From positions 124,001 to 188,000 of the forward strand of contig JAFTKW010000019.1 of the NCBI GenBank assembly GCA_017453065.1: a DNA stretch of 64,000 nt, written 5' to 3'. The position numbers and the translations under genes were made by a program. The notes below the pieces were generated by a model that saw only the letters and a program-made list of their open reading frames with translations, was not told the DNA's origin and made no database searches. Of the stretch, positions 8,809 to 16,548 are shown one piece after another. Every line of letters starts with the position of its first letter. Positions within the stretch are counted from its first letter, which is position 1. This DNA is from Lachnospiraceae bacterium. Lineage in GTDB: Bacteria; Bacillota; Clostridia; Lachnospirales; Lachnospiraceae.

Positions 8809-9894
8809 ATGAGACTGCCAGAGGAATACGATGACGAGCCAAAGATGAATTCGACCGTGGTTTATACCATATTTGGCGCTACTTTTGCAGTAGTTGCTAT
8901 TCTCGTTTTTGTGCTCGTAATGAATCATCAAAAAACACCGAATGGTCATAAAGAACAACCAATAGGTAGCGGAGAAGTTTCTACACAGACGGGTACAGAT
9001 GATTCTTTTTCTCTGGGAGATTCTACTCTCTCGCCCGATGATTTGGATTTTTGGGATATGTATCCTCAGGAAAGTCAGAGTGAAGAAACAGTAGAAGAGT
9101 CTGAGACGGAAGAGGTGGTTTCAGATCCAGCTACAGATGGAAAACATACCAAGATTACCTATCCAGATGGAGAAGAGGAGTGGGTGGTCATCAGCCCATA
9201 TTTAGCCAAGCATGAATATGATTTTACCAAGATGGTTTCACAATCAGACTTGATGAAGTACTATGTGGATGGGAAAAAGGTCTCTTATGTAGGAGTGGAT
9301 ATTTCAAAGTATCAGGCCTATATTGATTTTGGAAAAGTCAAAAAAGCAGGAATTGATTTTGTGATGATTCGTGTGGGAGCCAGAGGTTATAGTACAGGAC
9401 AGATTATGATTGATGATTATTTTCTGGACAATATCAAGAGGGCTTCAGATTCGGGATTACAAATCGGTGTGTATTTCTATTCACAGGCAACCACCAAGGC
9501 AGAGGCAGAGGAAGAGGCCAACGTGGTTCTTGAATATATCAAGGATTACGACATCACTTATCCTATTGCGTTTGTGATGGAAGATGTAGACAATGACAAG
9601 GCTCGTATTGATGATTTGTCAAAGGATGACAAAACAAAAATAGCCAAGGCCTTTCTAAACAAGGTAGAGAAGGCTGGCTATATTCCGCTTTTGTATGGAG
9701 ACAAAGAATGGCTTATTAAGCAACTGGATTTGTCTAAACTGACTGACTTTGATATATGGCTTTCTCAACCGGGGGATTTGCCAGATTATCCGTACAAATT
9801 TACTATGTGGCAATATTCAACAACTGCTTCTATAGATGGTATTTCAGGCCAGAGCAACTTGAATATTAGTTTTATTGATTACTCGGTGAAATAG
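8809..9894 (+). CDS. Membrane-anchored GH25 (lysozyme-like) protein with altered active-site motif
   Basis: I chose the ATG at 8809, about eight bases after TGGAG, over a TTG six bases upstream, giving 361 residues. An N-terminal membrane segment (about 17-38) is followed by an acidic Ser/Glu-rich linker and a GH25 domain from about residue 160. GH25 enzymes cleave the beta-1,4 bond of peptidoglycan glycan. YVGVDISKYQ holds the first conserved acid (D164). The usual DxE pair is V256-M257-E258 (AFVMEDVDND), so the Asp is lost while the Glu remains. The rest (IYPLLYGDKEWL-like region, DIWLSQ, FTMWQYS) is intact. It may have reduced or different activity. It follows rnfB closely and overlaps the convergent next gene by 23 bp. 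Confidence 0.85.
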   Translation: MRLPEEYDDEPKMNSTVVYTIFGATFAVVAILVFVLVMNHQKTPNGHKEQPIGSGEVSTQTGTDDSFSLGDSTLSPDDLDFWDMYPQESQSEETVEESETEEVVSDPATDGKHTKITYPDGEEEWVVISPYLAKHEYDFTKMVSQSDLMKYYVDGKKVSYVGVDISKYQAYIDFGKVKKAGIDFVMIRVGARGYSTGQIMIDDYFLDNIKRASDSGLQIGVYFYSQATTKAEAEEEANVVLEYIKDYDITYPIAFVMEDVDNDKARIDDLSKDDKTKIAKAFLNKVEKAGYIPLLYGDKEWLIKQLDLSKLTDFDIWLSQPGDLPDYPYKFTMWQYSTTASIDGISGQSNLNISFIDYSVK

Positions 9895-10693
9895 AATACA
9901 GTTTAGAGGAAACCTTTAAACTGGAGTATATATCGGCGTAGGTTTTGGGAGAGATGTGCTCTAAATAGTTGGGCACATAATTTCGGCCTACGCCTTGTTT
10001 ATGTAAAATGTCGATTGCTTTGTTGTAGGCAATAGCTGCTTGCTCCATCGTATCGTATATGCCTATATTGTAATACCCATTCACGTGTATGCGAGCTAAA
10101 AATCTAGTGTTAGAAGACTTGGAATCTGTTTGAAGGAGGACACCGTGATATTGATTGTGAATGACTAAATTTTCACGGCGAAAATCGGTGGTATCGCCGT
10201 TGATAAAATCATAATCTCTGCCAATCACAGCATAACTTTTGATCCCGAAGCGACCAAGAATGGACACCTGCATACCAAAGTCTGCTACAAAATAGTGTCC
10301 ACCACGTTTCATGATTTTGTGGGAGGCAAAGTAAAACAAATCATCAATATCAAACTTAAGGATCAAGCTAGGAGACATATAGTACTGAAAATAACGTTTA
10401 CGAATATAGATTGGTGTAGCAAAGTACATTCCGTTGTCTCTTAGGTTGATAAGGCTAACCCATTTGTCAAAGGATAGCACATGAATATCCTTGCGATAGT
10501 CGGAAAGAGAGATTAGCGTTTCACTCTCATTATAAAGAAGCTGCTTGGCTTCTAAGTAAGCGTGATGTGCACTTTCGGGATCGGCAAAGCTTCCCAAACT
10601 GATATGCTTGCTCTTGTGAGTAAACGACGATCTATAGTAGATGGAACCATCTTTTTTGGTGGCTTTAAATACGCCTGGAAGAATGCTTGCCAT
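9872..10693 (-). CDS. AP2-like DNA-binding protein with degenerate HNH core
   Basis: A 273-residue protein from the ATG at 10693, seven bases after AAGGAG (an in-frame ATG ten codons upstream has no site). Near the N-terminus GVFKATKKDGSIYYRS...HISLGSFADPESAHHAYLEA resembles an AP2/integrase-like DNA-binding unit, and a second unit lies near residue 205-240 (ARIHVNGYYNIGIYDTMEQA). Between them, DYDFINGDTTDFRRENL resembles the HNH endonuclease core of AP2-type homing enzymes, but the residue where the catalytic His is expected is Phe. It stands alone: no intron, intein or integrase is near. It may be a homing-endonuclease descendant now serving as a DNA-binding protein. Its own promoter lies upstream. 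Confidence 0.6.
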   Translation of the reverse strand: MASILPGVFKATKKDGSIYYRSSFTHKSKHISLGSFADPESAHHAYLEAKQLLYNESETLISLSDYRKDIHVLSFDKWVSLINLRDNGMYFATPIYIRKRYFQYYMSPSLILKFDIDDLFYFASHKIMKRGGHYFVADFGMQVSILGRFGIKSYAVIGRDYDFINGDTTDFRRENLVIHNQYHGVLLQTDSKSSNTRFLARIHVNGYYNIGIYDTMEQAAIAYNKAIDILHKQGVGRNYVPNYLEHISPKTYADIYSSLKVSSKLYSISPSNQ

Positions 10694-10737
10694 AGTCTTT
10701 CTCCTTTGTAAATTTGCAACCATGAGAAGTTGCTTAA

Positions 10738-10767
10738 ATTATAACATTCGAGGCATATTGTAAGCAA
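10738..10767 (-). promoter_or_regulatory. SigmaA-type promoter for the AP2-like gene
   Basis: Read on the minus strand: -35 TTGCTT (10767-10762), an 18-bp spacer, and a perfect -10 TATAAT (10743-10738). Transcription would start near 10731, about 38 bases before the ATG. Confidence 0.65.
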
Positions 10768-10822
10768 TACTTTTTGCCAATGAAAAGGGCACTTTTTCAC
10801 GTTAAATTAGTAAAATATATTA

Positions 10823-10851
10823 TTGCGCCGTATAGGAAGTTATGCTATAAT
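10823..10851 (+). promoter_or_regulatory. Extended -10 promoter for thrC
   Basis: -35 TTGCGC, 17-bp spacer, -10 TATAAT preceded by the extended element TGC. The thrC ATG lies 44 bases downstream of the -10 box. Confidence 0.75.
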
Positions 10852-10894
10852 CCTAATTTATAAAATACTAAAGGAAAGTTCGGAAGGAGTTATT

Positions 10895-12382
10895 ATGGAA
10901 GTATTATATAACAGTACCAGAAGCACTGGTTCGCCAGTAAAAGCATCTATGGCTATCTTAAAGGGATTGTCTGATGACGGAGGGTTGTTTGTACCAGACC
11001 ACATTCCTTCTCTAGATAAAAGTTTAAAAGAATTGTCTGCTATGAGTTATCAGCAAGTAGCTTACGAAGTGATGAAGTTGTTCTTGACTGACTTCACAGA
11101 AGAGGAACTGAAAAACTGCATTGACAAGGCATACGATTCCAAGTTTGACACAGAGGTAATCGCTCCATTGGTAGAAGCAAAGGGTGCATATTACCTTGAG
11201 TTATTCCATGGTTCTACTATTGCATTTAAAGATATGGCGCTCTCAATTTTGCCTCATCTTTTGATTACATCTGCAAGAAAGAATAATGTGAAAAATGAAA
11301 TTGTTATTTTGACTGCTACTTCGGGTGACACAGGTAAGGCTGCACTTGCGGGCTTTGCAGAGGTGGAAGGGACCAGAATTGTTGTGTTCTATCCAAAGAA
11401 TGGTGTAAGCCCTATTCAAGAAAAGCAGATGGTTACACAGAAGGGTGCAAATACTCATGTTGTAGGCATAACAGGAAACTTTGATGATGCACAGACTGGT
11501 GTAAAGATGCTCTTTTCTGACAAAGAATTAGCTGCAGAGATGGAACAGAAGGGCTTCCAGTTCTCCTCTGCAAACTCTATTAACATTGGAAGATTGGTTC
11601 CTCAGATTGTATATTATGTTTATGCTTATGCACAGCTACTTGCAGAAGAAAAGATTACAGAAGGTGAAGTAATTAATGTGGTAGTGCCTACAGGAAACTT
11701 CGGTAATATTTTGGCTGCATTCTATGCAAAGAACATGGGCGTGCCAATTGGCAAACTGATTTGCGCTTCCAATGACAATAAAGTGCTTTATGATTTCTTC
11801 ATCACAGGTGTATATGACAGAAATCGTGAATTTGTGCTCACTACATCTCCATCTATGGATATTTTGATTTCCAGTAACCTAGAGAGATTGATTTATCGTA
11901 TTGCAGGCAACGATGCAGACAAAAATGCAGCACTTATGGCAGCGCTTTCTGGCGTAGGAAAGTATGAAATCACAGAAGATATGAAAGAGCAGCTTGCAGA
12001 TTTCTATGGAAATTATGCAGATGAGCAGACAACAGCAGAGACTATCAAGGCGCTTTACGAAGATTGTGGTTATGTGATAGATACACACACAGCAGTTGCT
12101 GCAGCGGTATATGACAAGTATGTGGCTGAGACAGGGGACGATACAAAGACGGTGATTGCCTCAACAGCAAGCCCATTTAAGTTTACTAGAAGTGTAATGA
12201 ACGCCATTGACACTAAATACGATGGAATGGATGATTTTACTTTGGTAGATGAGTTGTCAAGATTAGCAAATGTTACTATTCCGAATGCAATCGAAGAGAT
12301 TAAGACTGCTCCTGTGCTCCACACCAAAGTTTGTGACAAAGAGGATATGAAGCAAGTGGTAAAAGACTTCCTTGCTATGTAA
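10895..12382 (+). CDS. thrC: Threonine synthase
   Basis: 495 residues from the ATG at 10895, five bases after AAGGAG; the in-frame extension to 10823 would overlap the promoter. The enzyme converts O-phosphohomoserine to threonine with pyridoxal phosphate. Visible marks are the N-terminal YNSTRSTGSPV, SDDGGLFVP, the PLP lysine in HGSTIAFKDMA (K112), and the phosphate-binding loop TATSGDTGKAAL. Length and motifs fit the longer threonine synthase class found in clostridia, yeast and proteobacteria. It is monocistronic: own promoter, terminator behind. Confidence 0.96.
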   Translation: MEVLYNSTRSTGSPVKASMAILKGLSDDGGLFVPDHIPSLDKSLKELSAMSYQQVAYEVMKLFLTDFTEEELKNCIDKAYDSKFDTEVIAPLVEAKGAYYLELFHGSTIAFKDMALSILPHLLITSARKNNVKNEIVILTATSGDTGKAALAGFAEVEGTRIVVFYPKNGVSPIQEKQMVTQKGANTHVVGITGNFDDAQTGVKMLFSDKELAAEMEQKGFQFSSANSINIGRLVPQIVYYVYAYAQLLAEEKITEGEVINVVVPTGNFGNILAAFYAKNMGVPIGKLICASNDNKVLYDFFITGVYDRNREFVLTTSPSMDILISSNLERLIYRIAGNDADKNAALMAALSGVGKYEITEDMKEQLADFYGNYADEQTTAETIKALYEDCGYVIDTHTAVAAAVYDKYVAETGDDTKTVIASTASPFKFTRSVMNAIDTKYDGMDDFTLVDELSRLANVTIPNAIEEIKTAPVLHTKVCDKEDMKQVVKDFLAM

Positions 12383-12407
12383 GAACTTAAATAGAAACAA
12401 AGAAATT

Positions 12408-12438
12408 AAAAAGAGCTACAGTAATGTAGCTCTTTTTT
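12408..12438. terminator. Bidirectional terminator between thrC and the citrate synthase gene
   Basis: The stem AAGAGCTACA / TGTAGCTCTT with loop GTAA is flanked by an A-run on the left and a T-run on the right. It can therefore end transcription from both convergent genes. Confidence 0.92.
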
Positions 12439-12444
12439 GTGTCT

Positions 12445-13809
12445 TTAGCGGTCGGATAGAGAAACATAATCCTGCTCTTCACCGATGGATTTGTATGCAG
12501 GACGAATGATTTTGCCGTTGTTAGAGAGCTCCTCTAAGCGGTGAGCACTCCAGCCTGCAATACGTGCAATGGCAAATATAGGAGTATATAGTTCCAGCGG
12601 AAGTCCAAGCATGTGATAAACAAAGCCGGAATAGAAGTCCACGTTGATGCTAACTCCTTTGTACATCTGGCGTTCTGCAGAAATAATTTGTGGAGCGAGG
12701 CGCTCTACTGCTGCATAAAGAGCAAATTCTTTTTCCAGTCCTTTTTCAATAGATAGTTTTTCTACGAAGGAACGGAAGATGACTGCACGAGGATCGGACT
12801 TGGAGTAGATTGCATGACCTACTCCATAGATGAGACCAGCGTGGTCAAAAACTTCTTTGTGTAGCAATTTCTTGAGATAAAGAGAAACTTCTTCATCGTC
12901 AGACCAGTCTTTGACTTCCTTTTTCATCTCTTCAAACATCTGCACTACCTTGATATTGGCACCGCCATGTCTTGGACCCTTGAGAGACCCAATCGCGGCA
13001 GCAATAGTGGAGTAGGTATCGGTGAGAGAAGAGGAAACAACATGGGTGGTAAAGGAGGAGTTGTTACCTCCGCCATGTTCCATGTGGAGAACCAATGCGA
13101 TATCTAAAATTTTTGCCTCCAGAGGGGTAAATTTACCATCTGGTCTAAGAATATGTAAAATGTTTTCAGCTGTGGAATACTCTGCAATGGGCTGATGGAT
13201 AAACAGACTGTTTCCGTCGTGATAGTGGCTGTAAGCCTGATATCCATAAATGGAGAGCAGAGGGAACAGGCTAATCAGCTGTAGACACTGCCTGAGTACA
13301 TTGGGAATGGAAGTGTCGTCTGCCTTGTCATCATAGGAATAAAGGGTTAAAACACTTCGCGCCAAGGTGTTCATCATGTCTTTGCTTGGAGCCTTCATAA
13401 TAATATCTCGTACAAAACTGGTTGGAAGGGTGCGATAGGTCGCCAGCATCTTTTGGAAGTCCTTAAGTTCTGTAGCATTTGGAAGTGCTCCAAAGAGTAG
13501 AAGATAAGTGACCTCTTCAAAACCAAAACGATCATCAGCAGTGAAACCATCTACCAGATCTTTTACATTGTAGCCACGATAAAACAACTGGCCATGAGCG
13601 GGAACGGAGACCCCGTCCACCATTTCGGTCGCACGTACATCGGAGATATGGGTCAATCCAGCAAGCACACCTTTGCCGTTTAAATCACGCAGTCCGCGTT
13701 TGACATCATACTTTGTAAAAAGTTCTGTTTCGATTATGCCAGATTGTTCGGCCATGTTTGCCAGATGTAGTATTTCGGGTGTAACAATTGAGTAATAATT
13801 TTGATCCAT
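12445..13809 (-). CDS. Citrate (Si)-synthase family enzyme
   Basis: A 454-residue citrate synthase-family protein; it condenses oxaloacetate and acetyl-CoA. Key stretches are LTHISDVRATEM and LFYRGYNVKDL near the N-terminus, a first catalytic His region HMEHGGGNNSSFTTHV, a second in YGVGHAIYSKSDPRA, and the catalytic Asp region SINVDFYSGFVYHMLGLP. The N-terminal extension and the overall pattern are those of the clostridial form. A methylcitrate synthase role cannot be excluded from sequence. The ATG follows a strong AAGGAGG. It is divergent from deoC. No aconitase or isocitrate dehydrogenase is adjacent. Confidence 0.9.
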   Translation of the reverse strand: MDQNYYSIVTPEILHLANMAEQSGIIETELFTKYDVKRGLRDLNGKGVLAGLTHISDVRATEMVDGVSVPAHGQLFYRGYNVKDLVDGFTADDRFGFEEVTYLLLFGALPNATELKDFQKMLATYRTLPTSFVRDIIMKAPSKDMMNTLARSVLTLYSYDDKADDTSIPNVLRQCLQLISLFPLLSIYGYQAYSHYHDGNSLFIHQPIAEYSTAENILHILRPDGKFTPLEAKILDIALVLHMEHGGGNNSSFTTHVVSSSLTDTYSTIAAAIGSLKGPRHGGANIKVVQMFEEMKKEVKDWSDDEEVSLYLKKLLHKEVFDHAGLIYGVGHAIYSKSDPRAVIFRSFVEKLSIEKGLEKEFALYAAVERLAPQIISAERQMYKGVSINVDFYSGFVYHMLGLPLELYTPIFAIARIAGWSAHRLEELSNNGKIIRPAYKSIGEEQDYVSLSDR

Positions 13810-14005
13810 AAAAGACCTCCTTTCTATGATACTTTAACACATGAATATATTAGCGTGCGAAAAGCATGATTTAGTTTAGCACGGAAAAAGCGGATAGGGC
13901 AAGAGTCAAAAACAAAGTTAACAAACTTTTTACAAATGGTAGATTTTTTCTACTGTGCGTATTAAAATAAGCATGTATTTATTGTATAGAAAGGTGGACC
14001 ATAAC

Positions 14006-14671
14006 ATGGATGTAAAGACAATGCTATCTCATGTAGATCACACACAGCTGAAAGCGGTTGCTACGTGGGAAGACATAAAGAAATTATGCGAAGAAGCTAT
14101 AGAATATTCCACTGCAAGTGTATGTATTCCTTCCTGCTATGTAAAACGCGTAAAGGAGACTTATGGAGAGAGGATTAATATTTGTACAGTAGTAGGCTTT
14201 CCTTTGGGCTATTGCAATACACAGGCTAAGGAGGCAGAAATTAAGCAGGCACTTTTAGATGGCTGCAATGAGATTGATATGGTAATCAATATTAGCGACG
14301 TAAAGAATGGGGATTACCACAAAGTTGAGGAAGAAATCCGTACTCTTAAAGCCACCTGTGGCGATCACATATTAAAGGTAATCATTGAGACCTGCTATCT
14401 TACGGAGGAAGAAAAGATTGCTATGTGCAAAGCGGTTACAGCTGCTGGCGCAGACTACATCAAGACATCCACTGGATTTGGAACAGGCGGTGCTACAATC
14501 GAAGATGTAAAACTTTTTAAGGAGCACATTGGTCCAAATGTAAAAATCAAAGCCGCTGGTGGCGTTTCCACAATGGACGATTTGAAAGCCTTTTTGGAAT
14601 TGGGCTGTGACAGAATAGGTACTTCCAGAGCGGTTGGCCTATGTAAGGGCGAACAGACAGGAGGATACTAA
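14006..14671 (+). CDS. deoC: Deoxyribose-phosphate aldolase
   Basis: 221 residues from the ATG at 14006, after AAGGTGG. It splits 2-deoxyribose 5-phosphate into glyceraldehyde 3-phosphate and acetaldehyde, the last step of deoxynucleoside catabolism. Family motifs are VDHTQLKA, TVVGFPLGY, DMVINISDVKNGDY, the Schiff-base lysine in DYIKTSTGFGTGGAT (K153) and the C-terminal IKAAGGVST. An upstream in-frame start at 13955 has no ribosome-binding site. The stop is three bases before the pepP start, so the two are translated from one message. Confidence 0.96.
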   Translation: MDVKTMLSHVDHTQLKAVATWEDIKKLCEEAIEYSTASVCIPSCYVKRVKETYGERINICTVVGFPLGYCNTQAKEAEIKQALLDGCNEIDMVINISDVKNGDYHKVEEEIRTLKATCGDHILKVIIETCYLTEEEKIAMCKAVTAAGADYIKTSTGFGTGGATIEDVKLFKEHIGPNVKIKAAGGVSTMDDLKAFLELGCDRIGTSRAVGLCKGEQTGGY

Positions 14672-14674
14672 GAT

Positions 14675-16474
14675 ATGGAAAATACACAGATTAAAGAGAG
14701 ACTTATTGCTCTTCGAAAAGTGATGGCTGGAGCAGGCATCGATTTTTATATGATGCCAACTGCAGATTTTCATAACTCTGAATATGTAAATGATTATTTT
14801 AAGGTCAGAGAGTTTTTTTGCGGATTCACAGGGTCCAATGGAACCTTGGTGGTTTGGCAGGAGGGCGCAGGTCTATGGACCGATGGAAGATATTTTATCC
14901 AGGCGGAAAGAGAATTGGATGGAACTGGCGTCACTCTGTTTAAGATGGGGGAAGAGAATGTTCCTACAGTGAAAGGTTTCCTTTGTAAAGAGATGAAGCA
15001 GGGACAGACCCTTGGCTTTGACGGAAGAGTAGTTAATGCGCAGGCGGGTATAGATTTTGAAAAAGACTTGGCCTTAAAAGAAATTAAGATAGCATACGGA
15101 CAGGATTTGGCACTGAAGGTATGGAATGATAGACCAGACCTTCCTTGCGGAGAGACTTTTGTGATTGAAGACGCATTGGCGGGAGAAAGTGTCAATGGCA
15201 AACTTGAGAAGGTGCGTGGGAAACTAAAAGAGTTAAATGCAGAAGGTATGCTCCTTACAAAATTGGATGATTTGATGTGGCTTTTTAACATCCGTGGCTG
15301 TGATGTGGAATGCAATCCTGTGGCTCTCAGCTATGCATATATCACAAACGACAGTGCGACCTTGTTTATCCAAAGTAAGGCCTTGACAGCACAGGTAAAA
15401 GCGCATTTGGATAAAGCGGGAGTGATACTTAGAGAGTATGCAGATGTGGTTTCTTATTTGGAACAGGAAGCTTTGGTGAATACAGTTTTGTGTGACTTTA
15501 GAAACTGCAATTATACCCTGTACAAGAAGCTGGCGGACAAATGTCAGGTAGTAAATCAAAAGAATCCGACAGAACTTTTGAAGTCTATCAAGAATCCTGT
15601 GGAACTTGCCAACATGGAAAAAGTATATCTTGCAGATAGCGTGGCTGTGACAAAGTTTATCTACTGGCTTAAGAAAAATATTGGCAAGATGGAAATCACT
15701 GAGATTACAGCAGCGGATCATTTGGAGAGCCTCAGAAGAGAGATTCCAGAGTTCTTAGATCTGTCATTCCCTACGATTTCTGCATACAAGGCAAATGGAG
15801 CAATGATGCACTACAGTGCTACTCCAGAAAGTTTTGCTGTTTTAGAGCCAGATGGAATGCTACTTGTAGATTCTGGCGGGCAGTACAAGGGTGGTACAAC
15901 AGATGTTACAAGAACTATCGTTCTGGGTCCAATTTCTGACGAAATCAAATGCCATTACACAGCTGTTGCAGCTGGAATGCTTCAGCTTTCAGATGCGAAA
16001 TGGCTCTATGGCTGTAGTGGCCGCAACTTAGATATTCTTGCTCGTCAGCCACTTTGGGATATGAACATTGACTACAAGTGTGGAACAGGCCATGGAGTTG
16101 GATATATATTAAATGTCCATGAAGGTCCTCAGAATATTCGCTGGAGATTTATGGAAGGCATGACAGAGGCCGTGATTGAGGCTGGTATGGATGTGACCAA
16201 TGAACCTGGCGTTTACATTGAGGGAAGTCATGGTATTCGTATCGAAAATGTGATGGTTGCTAAGAATGGAGTGAAGAATGGAGATGGTCAGTTCATGTAT
16301 TTTGATACCCTAACCTTTGCCCCAATAGATTTGGAAGCCATCGATGTAAAATATATGTCTGAAGCTAACAGACAGAGACTAAATGAGTATCACAAACAAG
16401 TATTTGAAAGGGTTTCACCTTATCTGGATGAGGATGAAAGATTGTGGCTTAAAGAGGCTACAAGGACGGTATAA
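14675..16474 (+). CDS. pepP: Xaa-Pro aminopeptidase (M24B)
   Basis: A 599-residue M24-family metallopeptidase that removes N-terminal residues before proline. Two N-terminal creatinase-like domains (about 5-310) precede the catalytic pita-bread domain. Metal ligands are visible in order: LLVDSGGQYKGGTTDVTRT (two Asp), GTGHGVGYILNVHEGP (His), NEPGVYIEGSHGIRIEN (two Glu). The three-domain length is that of the long X-prolyl aminopeptidase P class. AGGAGG precedes the ATG. The pckA promoter starts five bases after the stop, with no terminator visible. Confidence 0.95.
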   Translation: MENTQIKERLIALRKVMAGAGIDFYMMPTADFHNSEYVNDYFKVREFFCGFTGSNGTLVVWQEGAGLWTDGRYFIQAERELDGTGVTLFKMGEENVPTVKGFLCKEMKQGQTLGFDGRVVNAQAGIDFEKDLALKEIKIAYGQDLALKVWNDRPDLPCGETFVIEDALAGESVNGKLEKVRGKLKELNAEGMLLTKLDDLMWLFNIRGCDVECNPVALSYAYITNDSATLFIQSKALTAQVKAHLDKAGVILREYADVVSYLEQEALVNTVLCDFRNCNYTLYKKLADKCQVVNQKNPTELLKSIKNPVELANMEKVYLADSVAVTKFIYWLKKNIGKMEITEITAADHLESLRREIPEFLDLSFPTISAYKANGAMMHYSATPESFAVLEPDGMLLVDSGGQYKGGTTDVTRTIVLGPISDEIKCHYTAVAAGMLQLSDAKWLYGCSGRNLDILARQPLWDMNIDYKCGTGHGVGYILNVHEGPQNIRWRFMEGMTEAVIEAGMDVTNEPGVYIEGSHGIRIENVMVAKNGVKNGDGQFMYFDTLTFAPIDLEAIDVKYMSEANRQRLNEYHKQVFERVSPYLDEDERLWLKEATRTV

Positions 16475-16478
16475 ATGC

Positions 16479-16507
16479 TTGACTTTTCAATACCTGTTTG
16501 AGATAAT
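16479..16507 (+). promoter_or_regulatory. SigmaA-type promoter for pckA
   Basis: -35 TTGACT, 17-bp spacer, -10 GATAAT. It begins five bases past the pepP stop and lies 41 bases before the pckA ATG, so pckA can be expressed apart from deoC-pepP. Confidence 0.75.
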
Positions 16508-16548
16508 AAAATCGATGTACAATCGAACTTAAAAGGAGGAGTACTAAT

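Noticed and set aside
13850..13891. Two similar 16-mers (TTAGCGTGCGAAAAGC and TTAGCACGGAAAAAGC) in the citrate synthase/deoC divergent gap
   Set aside because: Only 12 of 16 bases match and there is no clear promoter next to them, so an operator call would be guesswork.
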